Source of the DNA: Saprospiraceae bacterium | GTDB lineage: Bacteria > Bacteroidota > Bacteroidia > Chitinophagales > Saprospiraceae | Direction: 5' to 3' | NCBI GenBank assembly: GCA_020630355.1 | Contig: JAHDBO010000041.1 | Span: 1 to 11,903, forward strand | Length of the DNA: 11,903 bases | In this document: positions 1-6,819 of the stretch, piece by piece | How the letters are laid out: every line of letters begins with the position of its first letter | Position numbering within the stretch: the stretch's first letter is position 1 | The notes under the pieces: model-generated | Databases searched by the model: none | What the model was told of the DNA's origin: nothing | What the model saw: only the letters and a program-made list of their open reading frames with translations | Made by a program: the position numbers and the translations under genes

Positions 1-122
1 TATTATATTTTGAAAATTTATAAATAAATGTGTTGACCCGAATGACCTTATTCAGTCTCTATGATAGATTTATTATTTTTTATACCCAAATACAAACGAC
101 ATAATATCAAAATCATTATAGT

Positions 123-848
123 ATGAAAAGAATTATTGCCCCCTTTTTCGTCATGATATTTTTAAGTAGTGCCGTTCAAGCACAACTTACCGATAACTTT
201 CGGTTCGGTTTCAATTTAAGCCCGGCTATAACCTGGTTAACCAGTGACGCTCCCGAAGGACAAGTTGACAGCAATGGTTCAAATTTAGCTTTCAAAATGG
301 GGATGATGGGCGACTATTATCTTGGAAGCGAAGAACGTTTTGCTATTACTAGTGGAATCAACATTACCTTCAATCAGGGGGGTGCCTTAAAATATAACAA
401 CCTTGGAGCTAGTGGCAATTTATTTCCTGACTCAGAGCTGAGCAGTTCTTCCTTGGACAGTCTAGCAAATGGTACTTCGGTACGATACAAGTTACAATAT
501 TTAGAAATACCTGTTGCACTTAAGATGAGAACGGCTGATATTGCCGCTGGTGGTTATATGCGCTTCTTTGCGGAAGTGCCTTTATTTACATTGGGCTTCA
601 ACACAAAAGCAACAGCTGATATCGATGCCCCTGGAGGGGAAGGACAAAAGGTGAACGATGATATCAACTTATTTAATGTCTTTTGGGGACTTGGTGGCGG
701 TGTAGAATATACCGTTGGACAAAATACGACCCTCATTGGTGGAATTTTTTACCAAAATGGCATGTTTGATGTAACACAAGACAATAATGCAGATGATAAT
801 AAAGCATCTTTGCACTCCCTTACGTTGCGCTTAGGCGTAATGTTCTAA
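123..848 (+). CDS. Outer-membrane beta-barrel protein (PorT-like)
   Basis: Predicted secreted protein of 241 residues that should sit in the outer membrane as a small beta-barrel. Residues 1-21 form a clear signal peptide (Lys-Arg start, hydrophobic core, AQA-type end before Gln), with no lipobox cysteine. The mature part alternates polar and hydrophobic residues, is rich in Gly, Asn and Phe/Tyr, and ends in ...LGVMF; a C-terminal Phe is the usual end of an outer-membrane strand. This pattern matches the Bacteroidota OMP_b-brl_2/PorT-like family, whose members mostly have no known substrate. The gene stands alone: it is followed by a strong terminator and a differently controlled regulator gene. 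The ATG at 123 is the only start that keeps the signal peptide. No convincing -33/-7 promoter was found in the 122 bases upstream. The fold is fairly sure; the function is unknown. Confidence 0.85.
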   Translation: MKRIIAPFFVMIFLSSAVQAQLTDNFRFGFNLSPAITWLTSDAPEGQVDSNGSNLAFKMGMMGDYYLGSEERFAITSGINITFNQGGALKYNNLGASGNLFPDSELSSSSLDSLANGTSVRYKLQYLEIPVALKMRTADIAAGGYMRFFAEVPLFTLGFNTKATADIDAPGGEGQKVNDDINLFNVFWGLGGGVEYTVGQNTTLIGGIFYQNGMFDVTQDNNADDNKASLHSLTLRLGVMF

Positions 849-879
849 ATTCGGATTTACTAACAGAAATCATATTGCA

Positions 880-913
880 AAAAACGTTGGGTCAAAAGAG
901 CCCCAGCGTTTTT
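880..913 (+). terminator. Intrinsic terminator after the beta-barrel gene
   Basis: The arm AACGTTGGG (883-891) pairs with CCCAGCGTT (902-910), with one G-T wobble and a 10-base loop. Flanking A and T runs extend the stem, and a run of eight T (909-916) follows. It lies 32 bases after the stop codon and separates the beta-barrel gene from the metal-regulator cluster. The A run on the left could make it work in both directions. Confidence 0.85.
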
Positions 914-933
914 TTTATTGATTTCTATTTATT

Positions 934-949
934 TTTAGACTAATCTAAA
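934..949. promoter_or_regulatory. Putative DtxR/MntR operator
   Basis: A 16-base palindrome, TTTAGA-CTAA-TCTAAA, with perfect 6-base arms. Its TTAG...CTAA core resembles the DtxR-box half-sites (TTAG..TAA...CTAA type) known for this regulator family. It sits 35 bases before the start codon of the DtxR/MntR-family gene. A weak Bacteroidota -7-like element (TATTTTCG, 959-966) lies 9 bases downstream, so a protein bound here would cover the -33 region. This suggests metal-dependent autorepression, probably extending to the transporter genes. No second copy was seen in front of the substrate-binding-protein or ATPase genes. Binding by this regulator is inferred. Confidence 0.65.
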
Positions 950-983
950 TATTTTATTTATTTTCGTAAAAATACTTCTTACG

Positions 984-1640
984 ATGATTTCTCAAACAGA
1001 GGAAAATTACCTAAAAGCCATTTTCAAGCTTTCTGAGCAATCTGACAAGCCCATCAGCACCAATGCTGTTTCTAAAGAATTGAATACTTCGGCTGCTTCA
1101 GTTACAGATATGCTGATTCGCTTATCAAAAAAAGACTTGGTCAATTATGCCAAATACAAAGGTGCCACGCTTTCAGATGAAGGCAGTCGCCTCGCTACGC
1201 ACCTAGTCAGGAAACACCGCCTTTGGGAAGTCTTCCTCTATGACAAATTGGGGTTCACTTGGGATGAAGTCCATGATATAGCCGAACAGATGGAACATAT
1301 CCGCTCGGAGCAACTCGTCGATAGATTAGATGATTTTCTAGGCAATCCCAAATTCGACCCACACGGAGACCCAATCCCCGATGCTGATGGCAACTTTGCC
1401 CAGCGGCAGCAATATCTTCTTGCTAGTTTGAACAATAGCGAGGTTGGTGTTGTCGTAGGCGTACAAGAACACAGCAGCGCCTTTTTACAATATTTAGATA
1501 AACTCGAATTGGTGCTTGGAGCAAAAGTTCAAATAATAGACAAATATGACTATGATGGTTCTATCAAAATCCTCTTAAACGAAGAAAAAGAACAAATCAT
1601 TACGAATAAAGTCGCACAAAATATTTTCGTCAAAACATAA
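984..1640 (+). CDS. DtxR/MntR-family metal-dependent transcriptional regulator
   Basis: Metal-sensing repressor of 218 residues that should control Mn or Fe uptake genes. Residues 1-60 form the winged helix-turn-helix (STNAVSKELNTSAASVTDML is the recognition unit). Residues 65-140 form the metal-binding and dimerisation domain, with His78, Glu101, Glu104 and His105 in the expected motifs. Residues 150-218 look like the SH3/FeoA-like C-terminal domain found in DtxR but absent from the short Bacillus MntR. By motif alignment, the position of DtxR Cys102 is Glu (as in MntR), while that of DtxR Met10/MntR Asp8 is Asn8, and MntR Glu11 is Lys11. The ligand set is therefore neither classical DtxR nor classical MntR, and Mn versus Fe is undecided. 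The gene lies just upstream of a metal ABC transporter and behind a DtxR-box-like palindrome, which supports local autoregulation. Confidence 0.92.
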   Translation: MISQTEENYLKAIFKLSEQSDKPISTNAVSKELNTSAASVTDMLIRLSKKDLVNYAKYKGATLSDEGSRLATHLVRKHRLWEVFLYDKLGFTWDEVHDIAEQMEHIRSEQLVDRLDDFLGNPKFDPHGDPIPDADGNFAQRQQYLLASLNNSEVGVVVGVQEHSSAFLQYLDKLELVLGAKVQIIDKYDYDGSIKILLNEEKEQIITNKVAQNIFVKT

Positions 1641-1694
1641 TTTTTCTTTTAACAAAAAACAATGCCACTGATGCATTATTAATTGTATTCCAAT

Positions 1695-2684
1695 ATGAGA
1701 GCATTTATTATCACTTTTTTCCTTAGCATACCGATGCTAATCTTGGCACAAGACAAACCACAGGTAATTGCCACCGCAACAATGATTGCAGATATGGCAA
1801 AAAATATCGTTGGGGACAAAATGGACGTCACCAGTATTGTCCCTATCGGCGGTGACCCCCACCTGCACGAACCAACACCTGGAGATGCACAGCTTGTTGT
1901 AAAAGCAGACGTCATCCTAATGAACGGGCTTACCTTTGAGGGTTGGTTAAATGAATTAGTTGCTAACTCTGGCACTAAAGCCTCTGTCGACACGGTTACT
2001 GCTGGTATCAAACCAATCAGTAGCCTAGTGTATGAAAATGCAGTAGACCCTCACGCTTGGATGGATGTAGAATTAGCTTTGATTTACATCAAAAACATTT
2101 ACGAAAGTATCCTCAAAATAGATACAGACAATAAGGATTACTATCAAGCCAATTATGAAGCTTACGCCAAAAAACTGAAAGAACTCGACGAGTACATCAA
2201 AACAGAAGTTCAGAAAATACCAGAAGAACAACGCGTTCTTATTACTTCGCATGATGCCTTCCAGTATTATGGTGAAAAATATGGCATCCGACTAGAATCC
2301 ATCCTAGGGACGTCTACGGATGCGGAAGCACAAACTTCCGATGTGATGCGCGTACAGAAGACCATCAAAAAATTCAATGTCCCTGCTCTATTTGTTGAAA
2401 GTACAATTAACCCCAAATTACTAGAACAAATTGCTAGTGATAATGGAGCAATCATTGGCGGGAAATTGCATGCCGATTCCATTGGCGACCTAGACGGCCC
2501 TGCTGGTTCTTATTACGATATGATGAAAAGCAACACAGACAATATCGTAGCAGGATTGAGTAGGATAAAAGCAGCGGATGAGCATACAGAAGCCCCAAAA
2601 TCAACGAGTTATTACTTAGGTGCTCTGACCGCTATTCTATTTATTGGAGCGGTATTCTTCTATTTCACTAAGTATAGAAATTAA
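1695..2684 (+). CDS. Metal ABC transporter substrate-binding protein (TroA/ZnuA superfamily)
   Basis: Periplasmic Mn/Zn/Fe-binding protein of 329 residues that should hand metal to an ABC importer. I chose the ATG at 1695 over a TTG four codons upstream, because the ATG begins directly with the signal peptide (residues 1-18, ending LILA before Gln). No lipobox cysteine is present. Family motifs include GGDPHLHEP, DPHAWMD, SHDAFQYYGEKYG, STDAEAQTSD and HADSIGDLDG. By motif alignment the metal ligands would be His56, His120, His186 and Asp261, a TroA-like His3-Asp set. There is no His-rich loop as in many ZnuA proteins. Residues 305-324 form a strongly hydrophobic segment followed by TKYRN, a predicted C-terminal membrane anchor that is unusual for a Gram-negative binding protein. 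It lies 54 bases after the regulator gene and is probably co-transcribed with it. Confidence 0.92.
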   Translation: MRAFIITFFLSIPMLILAQDKPQVIATATMIADMAKNIVGDKMDVTSIVPIGGDPHLHEPTPGDAQLVVKADVILMNGLTFEGWLNELVANSGTKASVDTVTAGIKPISSLVYENAVDPHAWMDVELALIYIKNIYESILKIDTDNKDYYQANYEAYAKKLKELDEYIKTEVQKIPEEQRVLITSHDAFQYYGEKYGIRLESILGTSTDAEAQTSDVMRVQKTIKKFNVPALFVESTINPKLLEQIASDNGAIIGGKLHADSIGDLDGPAGSYYDMMKSNTDNIVAGLSRIKAADEHTEAPKSTSYYLGALTAILFIGAVFFYFTKYRN

Positions 2685-2694
2685 AAAAACTATG

Positions 2695-2725
2695 AGTGGT
2701 CAAATACATCCCCTATTTGACCACT
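2695..2725 (+). other. Perfect 12-bp intergenic hairpin
   Basis: AGTGGTCAAATA (2695-2706) and its exact reverse complement (2714-2725) surround a 7-base loop. It starts 10 bases after the binding-protein stop codon and ends 14 bases before the ATPase start. Only a short T stretch follows on the plus strand. A run of seven A lies upstream, so the element would be a better terminator on the minus strand. The likely roles are an mRNA 3'-end stabiliser or partial terminator that gives more binding protein than ATPase. The structure is visible in the sequence; the role is inferred. Confidence 0.7.
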
Positions 2726-2739
2726 TTACTTAAACAATT

Positions 2740-3483
2740 ATGGAAAATCCAATCATTAGTATCAAAGGGCTTTCCGTTTCTTATGAACGGAAACGCGTGC
2801 TAACCAATATTTTCTTGGACATTCAGCCAGGTAAACTCTATGGCATTATCGGTCCAAACGGTGCTGGCAAATCGACGCTTTTTAAAGCGATACTAGGACT
2901 TTTGGATACGGGTAACGGGCAAATCAAAGTCCTCGGAAAAGATATAGAAGCAGTACGAAAAAAAGTGGTCTATGTACCTCAAAAAGATGGGGTGGATTGG
3001 TCTTTCCCCGCTACGGTATTGGATATCGTCAAGATGGGTCGTTACCCTCATCGGAGCCTTCTTGAAAAACTAGCTAAAAGCGACACTCAAATTGCGCTTG
3101 ATGCCCTTAAAGATGTAGGCATGGAGCACTTCAAAGATCGGCAAATCGGCGAGCTTTCTGGAGGTCAACAACAACGGGTGTTTTTGGCAAGGGCACTGTG
3201 CCAGGAGGCTGATGTGTTTTTGATGGATGAGCCATTTGTTGGGGTAGATATCACGACCGAAAACCGAATTATAGAAATTTTAAAACGTCTTGCAGCCCAA
3301 GGAAAAACCCTTCTAGTCGTACATCATGATCTTTCTAAAGTTAAAGAATACTTTGACTCTATCATCCTATTAAATCAACGGCTCATCGCTTATGGAGAGA
3401 CAACAACTACTTATACAGAAGAAAATGTATCCAAAGCCTATGGTGGGCAATTGACTATTCTTCATCAGACGATTGGGTTGTGA
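2740..3483 (+). CDS. Metal (Mn/Zn/Fe) ABC transporter ATP-binding protein
   Basis: Cytoplasmic nucleotide-binding subunit of 247 residues for the metal importer. All ABC motifs are intact: Walker A GPNGAGKST (38-46), Q-loop Gln81, signature LSGGQQQR (139-146), Walker B VFLMDEP (159-165) and the H-loop His195/His196. The stretch VDWSFPATVLDIVKMGRY after the Q-loop is typical of the MntB/TroB/SitB-ZnuC branch and supports a metal substrate. It lies 55 bases after the binding-protein gene. The membrane permease that normally follows is absent: the next gene converges from the opposite strand with only 4 bases between the stop codons. The permease must be encoded elsewhere, or the system has been rearranged. 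Confidence 0.93.
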   Translation: MENPIISIKGLSVSYERKRVLTNIFLDIQPGKLYGIIGPNGAGKSTLFKAILGLLDTGNGQIKVLGKDIEAVRKKVVYVPQKDGVDWSFPATVLDIVKMGRYPHRSLLEKLAKSDTQIALDALKDVGMEHFKDRQIGELSGGQQQRVFLARALCQEADVFLMDEPFVGVDITTENRIIEILKRLAAQGKTLLVVHHDLSKVKEYFDSIILLNQRLIAYGETTTTYTEENVSKAYGGQLTILHQTIGL

Positions 3484-3487
3484 TTAA

Positions 3488-4615
3488 TTATACCTCTACA
3501 AATAAGGCGACCGCTATGTGATCTGCCAGTAATTTCCCCTGCTGGGTCAAGGTATACTTTCCATTATTTTCTAGGACAGTGCCCTGATTCAGCAGGTTTT
3601 TTATTTCTTGTAAAAAGTATTTTTTGGGTTCTTCCCCAAACAACTGTATTTGCTGTATATCTGCCCCCCAGATTGTTCTAAGACTCGTCAAAATGTATTC
3701 ATTATAACGCTGATGAGGCGTTAATTGCTCCAATTCAAAAGGAATCGTACCTGATTCAATCGCCTTCATGTACTGCGCATTATGCGCCACATTCCATTGC
3801 CTGCTCTCTCCATCGAACGAATGTGCCGAAGGGCCAATTCCTAGATACTTCTTCCCCAGCCAATAATTGGAATTGTGCTTGGCATAGTAGCCTGCTTTCG
3901 CAAAGTTGGAAATTTCGTAGTGTTCATAACCATGCTCCGCGGCAGCGGTCATCAATTGCTCAAATTGTCGGGCGCTTTGCTCTTCGTCCACTGGTTTAGA
4001 TTTCCCGTTTTTCACAAAATGATCGAGGGCGGTATTCGGCTCCACCGTCATCGCATAGCAAGAGATATGAGCAATTCCATAATCAAAAACCCGTTGCATA
4101 TTTGCTTGCCATTGGGCATCCGTCGTGTGTGGCGAACCATAAATCAAATCTACCGTCAGATTATCAAAACCAGCTTCTAAGGCATTTTCGATGCAAGCAT
4201 TGGCTTCTTTTGCATTGTGCGCTCGATTCATCCATCGCAAATCTGTCTCCGAAAAAGATTGAATACCGATACTCAAGCGATTGATGGGCGTCTGCCGAAG
4301 CGACTGGAGATAGGCTTTGGACAAATCATCAGGATTGGCTTCCAGTGTAATTTCCGCATCGATTTCGATTGGATATAACGATTCTATTTTTTTAAATAAT
4401 AAATCTAACTCTTCCACCGTCAATAAAGAAGGTGTACCTCCCCCCAGATAGATACTGCTCAAAGTTGTTGCACCAAGATAATCCTGTTGTAGCTCCAACT
4501 CTTCGAGCAATGCAGATACCATCCGTTCTCGATACTTCAACGAGGTCGAAAAATGAAAGTTGCAATAATGACAAGCCTGCTTGCAAAAAGGGATATGGAT
4601 GTATATTCCTGCCAA
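3488..4615 (-). CDS. hemW: Radical SAM heme chaperone HemW
   Basis: Cytoplasmic radical-SAM protein of 375 residues, the usual HemW length, which binds heme and passes it to target proteins. The cluster motif is C11-x3-C15-x2-C18 followed by Asn-Phe. HemN coproporphyrinogen dehydrogenases have an extra Cys there, so this is HemW type. GGGTPS (58-63) is the SAM-binding motif, RLSIGIQSF follows, and HNSNYWLGKKYLGIGPSAHSFDG is a hallmark block. The start must be TTG (4615-4613): an in-frame TAA lies two codons upstream, the conserved MAGIYIHIPFC beginning starts at this TTG, and the next Met (residue 32) lies beyond the iron-sulfur motif. The gene starts 60 bases after the thioredoxin-like gene. 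A weak TTG-N20-TAACTTGC promoter candidate lies between them. Confidence 0.95.
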   Translation of the reverse strand: MAGIYIHIPFCKQACHYCNFHFSTSLKYRERMVSALLEELELQQDYLGATTLSSIYLGGGTPSLLTVEELDLLFKKIESLYPIEIDAEITLEANPDDLSKAYLQSLRQTPINRLSIGIQSFSETDLRWMNRAHNAKEANACIENALEAGFDNLTVDLIYGSPHTTDAQWQANMQRVFDYGIAHISCYAMTVEPNTALDHFVKNGKSKPVDEEQSARQFEQLMTAAAEHGYEHYEISNFAKAGYYAKHNSNYWLGKKYLGIGPSAHSFDGESRQWNVAHNAQYMKAIESGTIPFELEQLTPHQRYNEYILTSLRTIWGADIQQIQLFGEEPKKYFLQEIKNLLNQGTVLENNGKYTLTQQGKLLADHIAVALFVEV

Positions 4616-4675
4616 ATTTTAAGATTTGGATGCAAGTTATCGCTTGTGGGCGGGATTGGCAAATGAACAGGCTAG

Positions 4676-5509
4676 CTATCTTTTCAACACAAAGCTATCC
4701 AGTTCTTTCTTAAAGTTATCGCTTTCTATCGAGGCGTAATATTCTTGAAAAACAGTCTGCTGGTCATTTCTTTTGTAAAGAAGTGCATAAAGAAAGTTGT
4801 AATAGTCAGGCTTTCCCTCGAAAGCACCGTTCTTTTTCAGACGTTTCAACATTTTGATGCTTTTCTTACGACTGCTCTTCAAAATTTTATTTTTTGATTT
4901 AAAAAACAAAATCATATCAGATAGATTGCCAGCATCATCTAGTTTTTCGCTCTTATCAAGATACTCATCACTTTGTTGGATATAACCGTTTCGGATATTT
5001 GGATCACTGATTTGCATTGCCAATGCCCCTAATTCTTTTCCTATGCTAAGAAACCCTGGAGCAGATTCTTTGGAGATGACCCTCAATAGTTTTTGATTGA
5101 GTTTTGAATTATCTTTTGGGAATTTACTGAAGATCTGTAGATAGTCATTGACCTTTTCAAAGCCGACTTTTTGGTAGAGTATATCTTCGTTTGGAGTTGT
5201 TATCAACACGGTCGGCAGCGCAGATGCGCCGAATCTCTTGGCCATAGACCGCTGCTCGTCCACATCTATTTTCACCAATACAAATCGGTCGTAGAAAGAT
5301 TTGAAAGCCTCCTTAGACCAGAGTTCTCGCTCCATCTTTTTACAAGGGCCACACCAAGAAGCACCGAAATCCAAAATCATCAACTTTCCCTCGGCAAGGG
5401 CTACCATTTTAGCCGTTTTAAGGTCATTGATTTCCTGCCCCATCGATTTTCCCAAACCGATAAAAATAAAAACTAAGGTTATTAAAGTGTGAGAGATCAG
5501 CTTTTTCAT
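4676..5509 (-). CDS. Secreted thioredoxin-fold protein with helical C-terminal extension
   Basis: Predicted periplasmic thiol-disulfide protein of 277 residues. Residues 1-24 form a signal peptide (MKKLIS start, hydrophobic core, ending near SMGQ). Residues 27-125 form a thioredoxin fold with the redox motif WCGPC (Cys53, Cys56) and the cis-proline loop SALPT (Pro99). The remaining roughly 150 residues are charged, Lys-rich and probably helical, with no domain I recognise. A WCGPCKKME motif after a leader peptide is common in Bacteroidota thioredoxin-like proteins that may reduce or isomerise exported proteins or help cytochrome maturation; its partner is not known. A good promoter lies just upstream, so the gene can be transcribed apart from moxR. 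Confidence in the fold is high; the exact substrate is unknown. Confidence 0.88.
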   Translation of the reverse strand: MKKLISHTLITLVFIFIGLGKSMGQEINDLKTAKMVALAEGKLMILDFGASWCGPCKKMERELWSKEAFKSFYDRFVLVKIDVDEQRSMAKRFGASALPTVLITTPNEDILYQKVGFEKVNDYLQIFSKFPKDNSKLNQKLLRVISKESAPGFLSIGKELGALAMQISDPNIRNGYIQQSDEYLDKSEKLDDAGNLSDMILFFKSKNKILKSSRKKSIKMLKRLKKNGAFEGKPDYYNFLYALLYKRNDQQTVFQEYYASIESDNFKKELDSFVLKR

Positions 5510-5524
5510 CTTAATATTTTAGCG

Positions 5525-5555
5525 CAAACATAACAAAATGCAGCCTAAAAATCAA
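5525..5555 (-). promoter_or_regulatory. Bacteroidota-type promoter of the thioredoxin-like gene
   Basis: On the minus strand, a -33 TTG (5555-5553) is followed by a 20-base spacer and TATGTTTG (5532-5525), a full match to the Bacteroidota -7 consensus TAnnTTTG. The predicted start of transcription is near 5518, about 9 bases before the ATG at 5509. Confidence 0.55.
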
Positions 5556-5594
5556 CAATTAAAAAACAAATCTCACTTAAATCTTTTGTCCCTC

Positions 5595-6662
5595 CTACCT
5601 CGGCACTTCCAACTTCTTCACGATGGCATCTATCACGTCCCGAGCGTCGAAACCTTCCATTTCACGCTCTGGGGTGAGGATGATGCGGTGATTCAAAACG
5701 GGATAAGCAACAAACTGAATATCATCGGGCGTAACGAAATCCCGTCCGTTCATGGCGGCAACCGCTTTAGCGGTTTTCAAGATGGAGAGCGATGCCCTAG
5801 GAGATGCCCCTAGGAACAAGTCGCCATTATTGCGGGTATGGTGTACGATGTCGGCGATATAATCCAAGAGTTCGTCCTTGATGTGCACTTGCTCTACCAG
5901 CGATTGGCACTCCTTGATGTCAGCGGCTTTAAGTACTGCTTGCACTTCTTGGGTTTGCTTCTGACGGAAGTCACTCTTGAAGCGGCGCAAAATCGCTTTT
6001 TCCTCTTCTAGCTCAGGATAGGTGAGGTTGATTTTGAATAAAAAACGGTCCAATTGCGCTTCGGGCAGTTTGTAAGTCCCTTCTTGCTCGATAGGGTTTT
6101 GTGTCGCAATCACAAAGAAAGGAAAAGTTAGTTGATGGGTCGTGCCATCTACGGTGACCTGCTGCTCTTCCATGACCTCGAAAAGGGCGGCCTGCGTCTT
6201 CGCAGGCGCACGGTTGATTTCATCAATCAGCACTATATTCGAGAAAATCGGTCCTTTATTGAAGCTGAACGCTGAAGTATTCAAATTGAAGACCGTCGTA
6301 CCAATCACATCGGAGGGCATCAAATCTGGCGTAAACTGGATGCGGTTGAAATCCACGGAAAGCGTCTTTGCCAATAACTTTGCCGTCAAGGTTTTCGCAA
6401 TACCTGGCACCCCCTCTATCAGCACATGGCCACCAGAAAATATCCCAGCCAAAAGCAATTCTATCATCTCGCTTTGCCCGATGATGACTTTTTGCAATTC
6501 GTTCCTAACGGCTTCTACCGAATTATGGATTTTAGTCAAATCCAAGGCATTTCGTCCCCAGGTCGGTACGTTCGGAACAGCTGGCACTTCTGGCATATCG
6601 TTGAATGATGGTGGTATTATCTCCCCAAAATTAGATTCCTCGTTGATATTCTTTTCTTCCAA
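5595..6662 (-). CDS. MoxR-family AAA+ ATPase
   Basis: Cytoplasmic AAA+ ATPase of 355 residues, of the MoxR type that acts as a chaperone or assembly factor for partner proteins, often with DUF58/von Willebrand A-type partners. Walker A is GVPGIAKT (84-91), Walker B IVLIDE (142-147) followed by INRAPAKTQAALFEVMEE, and sensor 1 ATQNP (185-189). The C-terminal lid domain runs from about 240 to 355. The first 40 residues are a Pro-rich tail (PEVPAVPNVPTW) ahead of the usual MoxR start. The DUF4350 gene lies directly upstream on the same strand, 157 bases away, which is a common pairing in Bacteroidota. The usual downstream DUF58 gene is missing; a thioredoxin-like gene is there instead. The client of this ATPase is not known. 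Confidence 0.93.
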   Translation of the reverse strand: MEEKNINEESNFGEIIPPSFNDMPEVPAVPNVPTWGRNALDLTKIHNSVEAVRNELQKVIIGQSEMIELLLAGIFSGGHVLIEGVPGIAKTLTAKLLAKTLSVDFNRIQFTPDLMPSDVIGTTVFNLNTSAFSFNKGPIFSNIVLIDEINRAPAKTQAALFEVMEEQQVTVDGTTHQLTFPFFVIATQNPIEQEGTYKLPEAQLDRFLFKINLTYPELEEEKAILRRFKSDFRQKQTQEVQAVLKAADIKECQSLVEQVHIKDELLDYIADIVHHTRNNGDLFLGASPRASLSILKTAKAVAAMNGRDFVTPDDIQFVAYPVLNHRIILTPEREMEGFDARDVIDAIVKKLEVPR

Positions 6663-6670
6663 AATAAAAC

Positions 6671-6811
6671 TAGATGTTAGATATTAGTAGATAGATGTTA
6701 GATTGAGATTTATTGTTTTGTAGCTTCCTAATGTAGCTAAAATCAGATTTAAACAATTAGTGTTTAGATATTTTGAATACTTAGTCTAAGGTCTAATATC
6801 TAAATATCTAA
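6671..6811. repeat. Degenerate spacer repeat, copy A
   Basis: AT-rich spacer between the DUF4350 and moxR genes. It is bounded by an 11-base perfect inverted repeat, TTAGATATTAG (6677-6687) and CTAATATCTAA (6793-6803). The shared TTAGATTGA word is at 6698-6706, followed by a TTTT..TAGCTT segment like that in copy B. This is the most diverged of three related spacers. No open frame or clear promoter is visible in it. Confidence 0.5.
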
Positions 6812-6819
6812 AATCAAGT

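Noticed and set aside
1..122. Promoter for the beta-barrel gene using the TTG at 33-35
   Set aside because: The nearest -7-like word (TAGATTTA, 65-72) is 29 bases away and imperfect, outside the usual spacing.
1661..1677. AATGC/GCATT inverted repeat between the regulator and binding-protein genes as a terminator
   Set aside because: The stem is only five pairs and no T run follows; chance is the simpler explanation.
1683..1694. TTG start for the substrate-binding protein, four codons upstream of the ATG
   Set aside because: The ATG at 1695 starts directly with a typical signal peptide; the extra MYSN adds nothing and needs a rarer start codon.
3488..4615. HemN-type coproporphyrinogen dehydrogenase
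   Set aside because: After the CxxxCxxC motif there is Asn-Phe instead of the further Cys of HemN, and the rest matches HemW.
3875..4713. Plus-strand open frames opposite hemW
   Set aside because: They overlap a strongly conserved gene, show no recognisable motif and look like antisense shadows.
6142..6687. A 181-codon plus-strand frame opposite moxR
   Set aside because: It mirrors the MoxR coding sequence, including the Walker region, and has no family features of its own.
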